From positions 638,695 to 702,694 of the forward strand of contig KL197724.1 of assembly GCA_000697665.1 (NCBI GenBank): a stretch of 64,000 nt of DNA, read 5' to 3'. Under the pieces are notes generated by a model. The model saw nothing but the letters and a program-made list of their open reading frames with translations, ran no database searches and had not been told where the DNA came from. Made by a program: the position numbers and the translations under genes. Positions 46,844 to 60,458 of this stretch are shown here, piece after piece. Position 1 is the first letter of the stretch; the number at the start of each line of letters is the position of its first letter. This DNA is from Jaapia argillacea MUCL 33604 (Eukaryota; Basidiomycota; Agaricomycetes; Jaapiales; Jaapiaceae).

Positions 46844-48237
46844 CTGTAATAGGACTTGACGACGACCTTACGCGCATGGTTGCGCTCAGGCTTGTCTGTT
46901 GGTCGTGGCAGCCAGTAGTGACTCTGGGTCGACATCGCCAGAAAGTTGTCCGGTGACTCGGAGGCCGAGAGGTACAGATGTCCCCTGCTTATGACCAAAG
47001 CCTGCCTGGATCTCAGAAGGCAGTCGTGTCAAGTGTTGCCTCTTGAGATCGTCCATTTTGTTCGTCGAGGAATGATCGGGCTTTAAGTAGAATCGTTTCT
47101 TCGTTGCCAGTTCAAGTTGAACCACACACGTCGAGTATTCGAAATTGGAAATTCAAACCTTAAACGTGTTGTTAACTTAAGTTATTGCATCTTCCTAGCG
47201 ACTCTAACTTCGCTTCACGTACCTTCCTCCTACAATGTCGTGTTTGACCTGTCGCAAGATGTTCTTGAGCGCCTGAGACGGTGGATCTCAGCCACCCTGT
47301 ATTTCTTTTACCACGGAAGGTACCGCGGTCCCGGCATATCAGCGCTCATCAAGCAAGGAATCACATACTATAGCTGTACGTGTCGCAGGATCACATCTGC
47401 CAGACATGCTATACCGATACCATACGGTGGGCACCTTCCGAAGCTGAGTGTCTCCCCTTATTCATCTAGGGTTGCCGTCTGATAGTGCCTGACACCAGAC
47501 TTAGGTAGTATGATGGTCTCTCATGGTGTGGGTTCGGGGGTCGTGTCACTGACCCCTGTGGATGGGCGCCTTCCCATGGCTCGGTGACTGAGCACGAAGC
47601 TGATGAGCGCCCGACCATGATTCGGTAGGCTAGAGTGAAGGTGAGGCACTATCAACCTCTCCGACCGGGATCCACATTTTCCCGCTCACATGAGCCACCT
47701 CGAACCTTTGTGGGCTTCGCTGATCACTGCTCAGTAGTGGCAACCAGGGCTGAATTTACAGCATGTCAGGGAGACAGGGGCGACGACGTTGACCGAATAG
47801 CACATTTGATTCTAGTTTCAAAACGAGCGCTGTCTGCTCCAATGCAAAAGCAACCTATCTGTCGATCCCGCCAGCTCTCAATACGCGACCGCAGCAATAC
47901 GATCGCGGAATTGCGGCTCAGAGTAGTCAATTACGAGAAGAATGGGAATGATTGATATCGATACAAGTAGAGAAAGACTGGGATAATGCCGATACAAATC
48001 TAGAAAAACAGGGATACAAACTAACCCCACATATCATCTTCTGAAATCAACAACCGACAATCGTCGAGACTCCTCCAAGCTGGAATCAGCATCCAGAGTG
48101 AACGCTGCGCGTCCCACTACAGTAGGCTGATACTATCTATAACGCGAGCGAAGTGGGTTGGCTTTGACCAAGGCGATGATAGATTTGAGAAACTCAAAGT
48201 CAAAGTGATAGCACTGCAGGGCCAAGACAATGACTTT
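46844..48237. other. 1.4 kb without a firm gene
   Basis: May include the first exon(s) of the minus-strand PARP gene. A minus-strand frame at 46886-47125 (MDDLKRQHLTRLPSEIQ) and a plus-strand frame at 47117-47482 are open but unsupported. Nothing else recognised. Confidence 0.45.
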
Positions 48238-49657
48238 CTATATGGGCATTGAATTAGGCAAACACCAGAGTTGGGTGAATGAACGTACTAATTGACCACA
48301 AGCAAACGCGGAGATGACACGGTCCTCTGAAAGATCACCTGGAGTCGAGTGCAGAAGCGGAGTGGCGCGGGAACCAGGTATTTTGACTCGTGAATGTAGA
48401 ACCTCCGATGCGAGAGCGCGTTTTCGCTGTGACCAAGGTGTAAGAGTCAGAAATGATGAGAGTCATTGGAACTAACATAAAGTGGAAGGTCCTTGAATTG
48501 CTGTGCAGTGAGATATCCTACACGTTGGGCATTATAGTCACCTTGATACACTCGGCCAGCAGATTGGGTGCGCCTTTGACCGAGAACCGCGGCCTGGCTT
48601 GGGAACAAATCAGCATGTGCTTCGATTGTGAGTACGAAGCCGGAGTCGCCGGGCTCGGAGCCAAACATGACAGTTAGATCCTCGTTGGGAGTAAGAATGT
48701 CCCACAATTCACGATCTCCTAGGTCAACATCAGGATGGGGGCTTGGCCGAGCTCGATTAATAGGCTGTTTCGTATCAATCTTGAGGGCACGGTTCGTCTG
48801 CATTGCTAGGAACTTGCGGCCAGTGTCCACAGGAAGCGGTCCGTTTTTGACTGGGGTTCCCGAGAGATTCAGATTGTAAGATTTGAGAACACACTCGAGG
48901 AGAGCCTCCTGAGTCCACGAGACTTATGAGAATTATCGTCTTTATAGTAGGGAATAATAAGAATAACCTTGTGCTCGAGCGCCTGGGTAGCGGTGATACT
49001 ATTAATGTTACAGTGCTCTTGGCCGCTTGTTGAAGAGTATCCGGGGCTGAGAGGGATGACCTTGATAAACCTTTCGAGACTTGAATCTTCGACCGCGTCA
49101 TGACAAGTCGCGAATTTTCGCAATGAAGCACCAAAGACCGTTAGGTTATGTGTCGTGGATGGAGAGAGAGGTATGATTTCAGGTTCAAGCGCTGGAGGAG
49201 ATCGAAGCGAGAGGGCATGAGGGGCATTAATAGGTTGGGTTTCGAGCCTTGAGCAGATTCTCGGAGCGTCCGAATGAGAAGACAAGTCCAAACTAGGCTG
49301 AGATAGTTCCGATGTTACAGGCCTTCGACCAAAAGGGGTAGAGGGGGACAGAGACAGTCGAGCACCTTTCGGTGGGGGGATTTCGGTCTCGGTAGAGGAT
49401 GTAGGCAAAGAAGTGGAGGCACTGGATTCGGGAAGGTTGAAGGTCGTTCTAGCGGCGGCTGGGTTGGTCCCTCCGCTGCGATTTCTGCGTGGATTCTGGA
49501 GCGCAATGGAATGAGGAGCAGTCGCAATAGTCCATCGTAATCGGCTCACTTTTTCTGAGACAGGAATAGAAGCAGAGGGTTTCGCGAGAAGAAAACGTTC
49601 GGACTTGCGAGCATGGAGGTTGTCGCGAAGGAGCCTTTCACTGTTCACAAGCTTCAT
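48238..49657 (-). CDS. unrecognised protein, intact copy in tandem duplication
   Basis: Function not recognised. Exon 1 (49657 to about 48966) starts MKLVNSERLLRDNLHARKSE and is Ser/Pro/Thr-rich, probably disordered. A phase-0 intron joins EHK to EALLECVLKSYNLNLSGTPV, followed by LAMQTNRALKIDTKQPINRA, LGDRELWDILTPNEDLTVMF, SEPGDSGFVLTIEAHADLFP and QRVGYLTAQQFKDLPLY. A second phase-0 intron (GTTAGT donor) joins RKRALASEVLHSRVKIPG, ending near LPNSMPI. Product is about 430 residues. No membrane segment or signal peptide. A decayed copy of the same gene lies at 50840-51742. The C-terminal end is the least certain, because homology to the other copy stops about 50 bases before the stop used here. 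Confidence 0.6.
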
Positions 49658-50838
49658 CGTTGTATATTCAAGTTATGTGAGGTTCGCTCGCAGTAGTGGG
49701 AAGAAAGGAAGAATTCAAAACAGGTACGCCAATGCTAGAGGTGGAGGGGGAACGCGTTCGGCCAGGGTAGTCGAACAGAACCCTTTACATAAAAGGAAAA
49801 CCTTAATCGTGGTTGCTAATCACGTGGCTCAAACGCGTCGCTTGTTGACCGCCGAACCTTATTATGAACCTTATTTCCGACGCGTCTTTCTATTTCATGT
49901 GATATTGCTCATTGCTCAGAGTATAAGAGGCTGACAGTTTCAGACCGATACAACACCCTTCCTTCGTTTCCTCCCATCTGCTAAGCATAAGACAAATCGA
50001 GTCCTCACCTATCAGTGTCCTTTCGTAGGACGCGGCGATGGCCGTCAGGCGTGGTGCATCCGTCGAGCCAGGGGTTGATCGTCTGGTGAGCGGATGCACA
50101 ATCACCATCCAAAGGCTTCGTCTCGATAGAGATGGTTCTCGTCTGTTCTGGGTTTCCGTCAAGGATAGGGATGGGACCCGGTCATGATAGCTGATGTGTT
50201 GTGTTCCGAAGCGGGTATCCACCCTTGATCATCTTGGGCGGTGAGTACTTTCATCTGTGGAAACGAGAAGTGATTTACTCACTCTGTCTGAACGCCGAAC
50301 CGCGGAGCCCGCCGCCTCGCCCCAACCCGCCGCCGCCGCCGCCAATCCCCCCCACCCGAACCGCCCCCGGTGAGTACACAGCCACGCACGGACCCTGCCC
50401 GGCTCGCTGACGCCAGTATCATGCTCAGCTGCAGTAGCTACCCTCGGATACCCGTCGTGTCCGCATTAGGTGATTTTAGATGTACGAGAGTGGGCTTATG
50501 GTTGAGGAAGAGAGGTCGAGGCAACGAGAACAGCTTTATTTTCATTCCTATATCCGTCTGTAACATGCTGCTGCGTCTCGCGCGCTGCTATCCATTCACC
50601 GCTTACAGCGTCGACTTTGAGTGTTGTTCTTGATTGCCTCCATGGTCCAGGACGTGTTGAGTGCCCACTGCGAGTCGAACAGGCAACTGGTGCGAAGTGT
50701 AGGCTGGAGTCCAATAGACTTACAGGTAATTTCCTCCAAAGTAACTCGACCTTTACTCCCGGTGTACAATCGATTTGACGTGTCGAGTGCACGCAGCTGA
50801 GCAACAACTCCGCTGAGGGCATTCGAGTACGCCTCGTA
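48290..50838 (-). repeat. tandem duplication, left unit
   Basis: Direct duplicate of 50839-52880. Read on the minus strand, each unit has a non-genic part of about 1 kb followed by the gene. Matching landmarks on the plus strand: ATTGACCACAAGCAAACGCG versus ATTGACCACGGGCAAACGCA at the left edges, TTTCTATTTCATGTGATATT in both, and GTATCCGAGGATAG-type text on the minus strand of both. Divergence is moderate with small gaps. Confidence 0.88.
50038..50187 (+). CDS. possible small ORF inside the repeat
   Basis: Open frame of 49 codons starting MAVRRGASVEPGVDRLVSGC and ending FWVSVKDRDGTRS. The end resembles FWVSVEDRDGTGYDS in the inverted copy near 21.5 kb. In the right-hand tandem unit the frame is broken. 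Codon-level conservation is only suggestive; it may be chance or part of a larger spliced gene on the plus strand of the unit. Confidence 0.25.
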   Translation: MAVRRGASVEPGVDRLVSGCTITIQRLRLDRDGSRLFWVSVKDRDGTRS

Positions 50839-52880
50839 CTGATTGACCACGGGCAAACGCAGCGACGACATCATGCTCTGAAAGAATACTTGGGGTCGAG
50901 CTGGGAAGCCGAGCGATAGGGATTTGAGAGGTTCCTTTCTGTGATCAATGGGTCAGGACTGGAAAATAAGACGGGGTCATTGGAACCAAAACAGAATGGA
51001 AGATCCCTGAATTGCTTTCCGGTGAGGTGTCCTAAACGTTTGGCGCAGTAATCGCCTTGAGACAGTCGACCCGCAGAACGTGGGCGCTTTTGACCGACAA
51101 CCGCTGCTTGACTTGAGAAAAGATAAGCATTTTCTTATATCATGAACACAAACCCGAAGTCGCCTCGTGTGTTACAATAGGCGATACTCGCATCCTAGAG
51201 GCCTGACAACGGCACAATCATTGATGCTACCTGTATTTGGTCACGTGTTGGAGAGAGAAACCAGGACCGAATGGTATGGTCGCGGATTTTCGCAGCGACT
51301 TTCGGACGAGCCGCGGAAAGAGATCAAAGTGAGAGGGAATGAGGGGCATCAATAGATTGGATCTGGCGGGAACAGCGATCAGATTTGAGGGGCATCCGAT
51401 CCGAAAGACACGTCTAGGATACGCTGAGGTAGCTCCAACCCGAAAGAGGTTTGATCCAAAGGCGTAGAGGAGCCAGTCGCACATGTTTCGAGGCGGTAGA
51501 GGGTGTAGGCAAAGAAGTGCAGGACCTTGATGCAATCGTCGTGCCGGAGACCAATGGGACAGTTACTGCATTGGGTTCTAAGGAGAATCCGGAGCACAGT
51601 GGGATGAGCAAAGGGCAGTAACAAAATCAATTCACTTTTTGTGAGACAGGAACAGAAGCCTCAGATTTCGTGAGACGACCACTTTCGGCCTTGGCAGTAT
51701 GGAGAATGTCACAAAGCACGGTTTCACTGTTTAAAAGGTTCATAGTTGTAGATTCAAGATATTCGAGGTTCCGTATACGTAGCAACGACAGGATAAGATG
51801 ACTTAGATGAGTTCAGAATACGTTCGCCCAATGCCTCAATCGAGTTTGCTCATCACGTGGTCCAAACGCGTCGCTTGATGACTGACGAATCTTATTTCCG
51901 ATGTGTCTTTCTATTTCATGTGATATTGCTCATTGCTCAGAGTATAAGAGGCTGACAGTTTTAGACCGATTCAACATCCCTCCTTCGTCCCCTTCCATCT
52001 GCTAAACATAGGACAGCTCGAGTCCTCACCTATCAGTGTCCTCAGGATGCGGCGATGGCTGTCAGGCGTAGTGCATTCGCTAAACCAGGGGATTTATCCG
52101 TTGGTTGGCGGGTGCAAATCTACCATCCAAAAGCTTCGTCTCGATAGAGCTGGTTCTCATTGTCTCTGGGCTCCATCAAGGATAGGGATGGTGCCCGGTC
52201 ATGATAGCTGATGTGTTGTGTTCCGAGGCGGGTATTCACCCTTGATCATCTTGGGCAGTGAGTACTTTCATCTGTGGAGACCAGAAGCGATTTACTGACA
52301 GTAGGTTGTCTGCTGACCGGAACGCCGGCCTTCGGAGCTCATCGCTTTGCTCTACACCGCTATCTTCCCAAACTTGCTTTGTTTGAACTGTCTTCGGTGA
52401 GTATGTAGGCATGTACGGACTTCGCTTGGCTTGCTGATGCAAGTCTCATGCTGAGCTGCAGTGTCTATCCTCGGATACCCGTCGTGTCCGCATTAGGTGC
52501 TTTTAGATGTACGAGAGTGGGCTTATGGTTGAGGAAGAGAGGTCGAGGCAACGAGAACAGTTTCATTTTCATTCCTATATCCCTCTGTAACATGTTGCTG
52601 TGTCTCACGTGCTTGTATCCATTTACCGCCTAAAGCGTCACCTTTGGGTATTGTTCTTGATTTTCCTCCATGGCTCAGGAAGTGTTGGGTGCCCACTGTG
52701 AGGCCAACAAGCAACTGGTGCGAAGGGAATGATCATGCAGATACATGGTGGCTCGAGTCCAGTAGGTAATTTCCTCCAAAGTCGCTCGACCTTTACTCGC
52801 CAGACACCGTTGTACAATCGCTTTGACACGTCGAGTGCACGCGCACTTGAGGAACAACACCGTTCGGGAATTTGAGTAGA
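50839..52880 (-). repeat. tandem duplication, right unit
   Basis: Second unit of the direct duplication with 48290-50838. It is about 500 bases shorter, mainly through losses in the gene part. Its non-genic half (51890-52880) follows the left unit closely, including the whole string GTACGAGAGTGGGCTTATGG. Similarity ends near 52880, opposite 50838 in the left unit. Confidence 0.88.
50840..51742 (-). pseudogene. decayed copy of the 48238-49657 gene
   Basis: Aligns with the intact copy on the minus strand: the start region (ATGAACCTTTTAAACAGTGA versus ATGAAGCTTGTGAACAGTGA), the mid-part around 51420-51540, and the 3' part around 50980-51170. Large parts of the Ser/Pro-rich exon are missing and the frame is interrupted repeatedly, so no long product is possible. 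It is a host gene copy, not a mobile element. Confidence 0.75.
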
Positions 52881-53045
52881 GCTAGTCATATACAAGATCT
52901 GTATTACACGAAGATTCTATGACCCTCCTAAGATTGATGATTGGTTGTAATGGTAAAGTTAGAGTGGCAGGGGGTGAAGATGAAGGGCGAAATGCACAAA
53001 AAGCAGAGGATGGAGAAGAAATACAAAGTCATCAAAATCGTGTCG

Positions 53046-56000
53046 TCAAACATCCGAAAAACTCATCAAGGCCATACTCCCCAACCACGCCATCTCAACG
53101 GCGGCCCTACCAATAGTTGTCAGATAATATTCGAACTCGATCTCCTCCGAATACTGGTTATCGAGGACGGACTTGGAGAGCCCCAACTTGTCCAATCCTT
53201 CGGGGATGAGCTCAATACCTCTGTCCCGACTTTTGCAAACCCCAATGACCAAACCCGCATGCCCCGCCGCTCGAACCGAAGGAGGAGGGATAGATTTCAC
53301 AGCCTCAGATATTGGGCCAGTGACGGATAAGCCCTCGGCGGGTAAGCGGACTCCGGTGTTACGAAGGTCATCGTATCCAAGTAAGCGGGCGCATACATTC
53401 AGAGCGTCGAGATTGGCGTGTTTATCTCGGAGGAGTGTAGAGGATGAGGATTTTCCTGCACGACCGCGTTTCTTACCATTGGCATCTCTCTGCTCTGGAG
53501 GGATGTAGTAAACAAGCAGGTATTGACGATCTTCAAGCGCGACAGGGCATGGTGCTTTGACGTCGATCTCGCCTGGCCATAGAGGCAGGAGCATGTATAA
53601 CGACGTGTCCGGAACATTCTCAAAGATGTCGATACCGCCTTTACTTCCAGGGCGATGGCGAGTGCGATTCGGCTTCGGTTTGAAATTTGGTAAGAGTCCA
53701 ACGCCTTTGAACGAATCGTTCAGAGTTTGCATCTTGTGTTCCTCCGTCTCAAGTGTTGACCTGGAAACCATAGTAAGCCATGGAGGGCGGAACTGCCCTT
53801 CGATGGATGCAGACGCTGGAGGATTGGCAGGTTTGTGTGTATTCTTCTGGTTGAAAACCGAGCCAAATCGGCTCGACCCGCCATGGTGATCAACCCGATT
53901 GGCCTTCGCCCGGACGGATTCAATCGCCGCGAGAGGGAGGGTGGCGAAAGCTTCAGCGTGGGATGTCCGAGGGGGAGGTTGGTCTTCATCGTCGAGATCC
54001 ATGGAATCAGCTCGTCCTCTTGAGGCCATAGCAGTAGGTCCCCGATGAGCAATCTCTGCGAAAGCGGGAGAGGTGGAGTAGTCCATCGACTGGTTCATCG
54101 AGCGATCATAGGAGTCGGAATGGAACTCTCGAGAAGTGGACGGGCGCGTAGAGCGGGGCGAAGTTTGTTGAACACCAGGAGGGTATCGTTCCGAAGGTGG
54201 CGTGGCCGCCCTCACTCTTTCCGACAATGTGGCGCTTGTGCTCGTACTGGCCTGACTGGCTTGACTGTCCCATCCATCGTCTCCCTTGTCCTTCTTCGCC
54301 TTATCCTTATCCTTCTTCTTATCCTTCTCGGGCCTTTCGGTCCCCTTGCGACCGGCGCTCCTGTTGCGCTGGGACCAACCGGTTCCATTTCGATGGTCGG
54401 TGGGTCGATTCTCGAGAAGACCATACGTTTGGAGATTACCGGTAGAGCGCGTGTTCGTGTACGCTTCTTGAACCCGCTTCTGTGCCAACAAAATACTGTC
54501 CGTCATGCTCATATTTTTCGAACCTTGGCGACGTTTCAATAACCCATGACAACGGAAAATCGAGTACGCTTGGGCTTTTGAGTGCTTGTGAATTACGGCG
54601 TCAGGGCCACCATTTCGATTCCCTTTCGAATACGGGTCCGTGATGTGGATCACGTTCAACCGCTGTTGAGGAGGTTTGGGAGATTCGGCTAGACATCGCG
54701 AAGGTCAGTCACAGGGTTGATAAGACGAAGAAATGAAGCAAAATATTTACCAGCGACCTCAATCCTATCCACCTTGAACCTCCCAACATGCTCATTCCTC
54801 CAAATTTCCTGCGTGTTGACAGGCATTCCGACTGGAGAGGAGACAGGAGGAGGAATTCCCTTCCCAGAAGGAGCGATTGTCGAGCTACTCCCATCAGCCA
54901 ACTCCTTCCTGAACGACCAATCGATCTCCCTCGACGCATACCTCGGGTCTGTCTTCCTGATATGTCGAGCAAAAGTGTCGTCTTCGGCGTAAGTGCTGAT
55001 CGTCATTGTGCTCGGTCGTCGTGCAGGGATGGAACCGCCCGTCATAGCCTGGCCCCATCCAGCAAAGTCGAATCCTTCAATAGAGGGTTGGCGGTCCCGT
55101 CCGTCTTGCATCTCCTGCGACGGATAATTCCCAAAGTCCTTGAGGTCGAAACCGTCGTACGCATTCAGCGGCTCATGATCCGCATCTTCGAAACTCCTCC
55201 AATCGGCTCTGGTTTGAGGTTCGCTGGAAGGAGAATTGATATCCATCCCCGCAACGCCAGCATTCATCATCCTCAGATCATCGTCCAAACTTCGACTGGG
55301 CCGCCTCAGCGTGGCGAGACTCCCCTCCCTATCCCTCCCACCTACGCCACTACCTCCCGCGCTCGCTCCAGGGATCGCCATCGGCAAGCTACCTCTCCTC
55401 TTATGTCCACTATCCGATATGACGAACACTTCATCGTCCGTATCCCCATACTCGCGATAAAACGTCACAGGCGAAGGCGTCTCTGAAGAATGAGACCCAC
55501 CGCCTTCGCCTAACCCTGCAGCAGGGTGATGAAGGTCGATCATCGAATCGAAACCCGATCCCTGCCCATCCCCACCGAAAGTGTGTTGAGAGGCAGTATC
55601 TGAGATCAACATATCGCGTCTTATTCCCAACCCATCGGTTTCACCATCAGTGTCGAAATCGTGTTCTCCTTCACCCTCGGAGAGGGTTTCGCCATGGACT
55701 TGGCGATTGGAATAGTCATTGGTCGGTAAGGACGGCCTACGAGTCCCATCGTCCACCGCCCACATCTTCGAACGACGTCGCCTGCTAGCTTCCTCTTCGT
55801 CCCTATCAGAATCGGTATCTGGTTGCTGCTGTTGAATCATTCCTCGTGAACGAGTGGGACCAGATACAGAAGCTCTAGGTGTCCGATCTACGCTAGGTCT
55901 CTGGCCACTGGTGAGGGGGCTGATAGAATCGTTAACTTCTGCCAGTGGGGACGAAGCAGAAGCACCGAAACTGAAGGCGGTGAGCCCAGCGTACAGGTCG

Positions 56001-56945
56001 TCGCTCGAGATAAACGGGCTGCTCGTAGCCGGTGGCGACCTCGAAATTGAATCTGGTATAGCGTGGAGCACCGGGGAACCAACAGCAGTCGAATCGCTCG
56101 AGATGCTCGATGGAGCGCGCAAGTGTATTGCAGGAAGTGAAGGACGACGGGCGGGGTCATGCGCAGTTTGATGATGATCAACGATGGTGTGTGGATCTCG
56201 ACCTCTGGACGTCGGGCGACGATTTGGTGTTGGAGGAGGAGGAGGAAGACCGCGGGAAGGGGTCGTGGTAGATGTAGCTGATATGTTCAAGGTTCTGATC
56301 CATAGGTGAAATGGGGTCATTATTAGCATGGTGCGTGATACAGCAGAGAAAGACCATTGGTCAGATTGGATTTAGACAAGATCGCATGGCGCAAAAACGA
56401 CGGCGCTGTCCTCGGACTTGGCTGTCCAGGCCCTCGACATCCCTTCAGCTCAGCGGTGATCCAAGGAAAAGGATCTGCGGGAACTGACGCGGGGATTTCG
56501 GGGGTAGGGAATGTGTGCGGGAGGAGTGGTGGTGATGGGAAAATTGTACTCACCCGGTGACAATCGATCTCTTTCTGTTGGGTGAGCCCAAGCCAGCGAC
56601 GCTCTCGTCTTCCTCGCCGCCGCCTCTGGTTGGTATGATCTGCCTCCCAATAATAGTCCTACGCGCAACTTCCTGCGCGGTCAAGTCAACATCCTTGACT
56701 GAGCCTCCAGAATGGGAAGACGACGACGACGACATGATTTGATCGCCCGACAAGGATAAGGAGGTCGTCGATGCTGATTGAGGGTCAAGAGGAGCGAGTG
56801 GAGATCGTGTGGCAATGCTGGCGACGCTAGCTCTACGGGAAGAACTAGGAGATCGGGACTTTTCCGTTGCTGTTTGTGGTGAGGGAGTAGGATCAAGGAT
56901 GAAATTTGCGCGAGAAGATCGTTTGCCGCGCCTGAGAGAACGCAT
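53046..56945 (-). CDS. large unrecognised Ser-rich protein
   Basis: Function not recognised. Three exons: 56945 to about 56553 (MRSLRRGKRSSRANFILDPT), about 56295 to 54750, and about 54688 to 53046. Junctions keep the frame: ACC GG + A ACC TTG, and GCT G + CC GAA TCT. Product is about 1200 residues. The first two-thirds are Ser/Pro/Asp-rich and disordered, with acidic runs. The most ordered parts are FGGMSMLGG-adjacent text coding HVGRFKVDRIEVAESPKPPQ, VIHITDPYSKGNRNGGPDAV, IHKHSKAQAYSIFRCHGLLK and the C-terminal PDTSLYMLLPLWPGEID, EDRQYLLVYYIPPEQRD and IEFEYYLTTIGRAAVEMAW. A Lys/Asp-rich stretch (PEKDKKKDKDKAKKDKGDD) separates these. No signal peptide or clear membrane helix. It looks like a fungal regulatory or scaffold protein of unknown role. 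Confidence 0.75.
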
Positions 56946-57431
56946 GGAGGAGGAAAGCGACAGCGACTACAAGCGAATTGTCGACACAAAAGACAAAGTC
57001 GGAGGCGGCTCGGATGGTTAAAAGGAAGGCATGGGTTATGCGAGACGTTAGTTTTGACGACGGCTATCTTGGGGAGGCTGATTGTTCTGACATTTGCTGC
57101 TAACGTCCACGTGGAATGCCACATTGTTCCTTTTATGGTCTAGTCCGCCATGCTTTTCGGCGTGAATTACCATGCGACATCGGAAGCGAGGCTGCCAAGC
57201 CTGCAAAATGGAACCAGGATCGTGGAGAGCATCTGCTTACGGGTTCGTAGAGTACCGGAGAAGAGACCGTGGTCATGGATTGGTGATGCTTGGTAGGGAT
57301 ACAAAGTGACAAGTGTAAAATGCAAAGAATACGAAGGTCGTACGGTAACGAAGGCAACAAGACAAAGGAACGTCCATCGTTTATAACACTACGGGAACGC
57401 CATCAAGAATACAGAACAAGGAATGGAGCGT
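56946..57431. other. spacer, nothing recognised
   Basis: Upstream of the large minus-strand gene and downstream of the BRI3-like gene. Short frames only; it should hold the promoter of the former and the terminator of the latter. Confidence 0.5.
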
Positions 57432-58073
57432 CTAACCACAAAGGCCTTCTTCTACCCATAGACCGCATCGTTTGCATTTGATCTTACGATCAAGGAGGCA
57501 CAAGCCAATGCCGAGGGGGAACCAGATAATGGCGGCGAGGATACCTGAGATAGGGTTCGTAGATCAGCCAACAGGTCCATTCAGCACAGTGAAACGGCGA
57601 AAGGGACTCACCCAGGAGACCAAAGTGCGTCTCAGGTATATGTCTACCTTCCTGCAGGCAAATCATCTCCGGGTGGTCAGGAGGCAACAACGAGGCGATC
57701 TGTTCGCCCGTCAATGGATTGACATAGTGATAGACAGTTGTCGCAGGCATGGATGGTGGGTGTGCGGGTGGGGCATACATCGATGGTCCTGCATTCGGAC
57801 TAGCAGGGTAGGGGTAAGGCTGGTGTTGCTTGACGTCCTTATCGGAGCCTTTCTGCGCAGGGGAGACAGCGCGGTCTGATAACTCCCTATCAATACGCAA
57901 ATCGCGAGGCCAGAAGGAAGAAAGGACTGACCACTGCCGTCGCTTACAGCGACATCGTAAGAAGGGGGGTTCTCAGTGGGAATCTAGGGAAGGATGAGTG
58001 ATTCTAACACGTTCTCGATGATAAGGATACATACCATATCGTGGGTGTAGTGGGGGTTGGGAGGCAGAATCAT
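57432..58073 (-). CDS. BRI3-like small membrane protein
   Basis: Resembles brain protein I3 (BRI3), a small late-endosome/lysosome membrane protein in animals. Starts MILPPNPHYTHDM, then after introns IPTENPPSYDVAVSDGS (with a PPSY motif that could bind WW domains), ELSDRAVSPAQKGSDKD, a Pro/Tyr/Ala-rich linker, YVNPLTGEQIASLLPPDHPE and MICLQEGRHIPETHFGLLG. The last exon gives ILAAIIWFPLGIGLCLLDRK, one membrane helix, and a C-terminal CKRCGLWVEEGLCG with a CxxC pair. The mix of PPxY, a single helix and flanking Cys fits the family. Fungal function is not established. Confidence 0.75.
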
Positions 58074-58344
58074 GGTGGAGCGATGGTGACTTATAGCTGC
58101 GTGGCCAGACTGCGCTTGGATCACAAAAGGGTGGCTGTGCTCCGTTGGCGCAGCGGCACAGCCACACCTCGGGAAGGCTCCGAAGTTGCCGAAGCGTGCA
58201 TGTCGCGTGCCTCCCAATCGATCGCAAATTGTTTTCCCTTTTTTTTGGTTCAAGTCCTCGTGCTATCTCCTTTCGTTCTGGAATCACTTGCTCTCTATTT
58301 CTACGTGACTCACTACTATCTAAAACTCAACTTTACCTAGAAAG

Positions 58345-60140
<1,796 letters not shown>

Positions 60141-60458
60141 CCGTGTGGCTATGTCATTGCTTTCATATAGTCCGTAGATGTCTCTTGATCTCTTGTAGCT
60201 GCATACCGATCCCAACGAATGCATGTACCCTCGGTTGTTATGTACCTCTTCCCTCGAGTTCCGCACAACCTTGAACTCTGCAGAATTTCTCGATGGTGAT
60301 CACTTTGAATTTCGGAAACCGTGGGAAATCTCATTACACAATGATCAGCTGCGCTTGTGTGGCGATGATGACTTGAACCTCGTTCCGCGAACGTTCCACT
60401 GCATCTTTCTTCCTTTCCTTTCCTTCCCATTCCCATCCTCCGCATCTCTCGAAACACA

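Noticed and set aside
46432-46998. Long plus- and minus-strand frames over the minisatellite
   Set aside because: They stay open because the repeat unit is a multiple of three; only the frame leading to the Cys motifs and PARP core is supported.
48238-52880. Tandem unit as a transposon or LTR-type element
   Set aside because: No terminal repeats, transposase, reverse transcriptase or integrase motifs were found; it is listed as a repeat only.
54045-54542. 165-codon plus-strand frame
   Set aside because: It is antisense to the large minus-strand gene and has no motif of its own.
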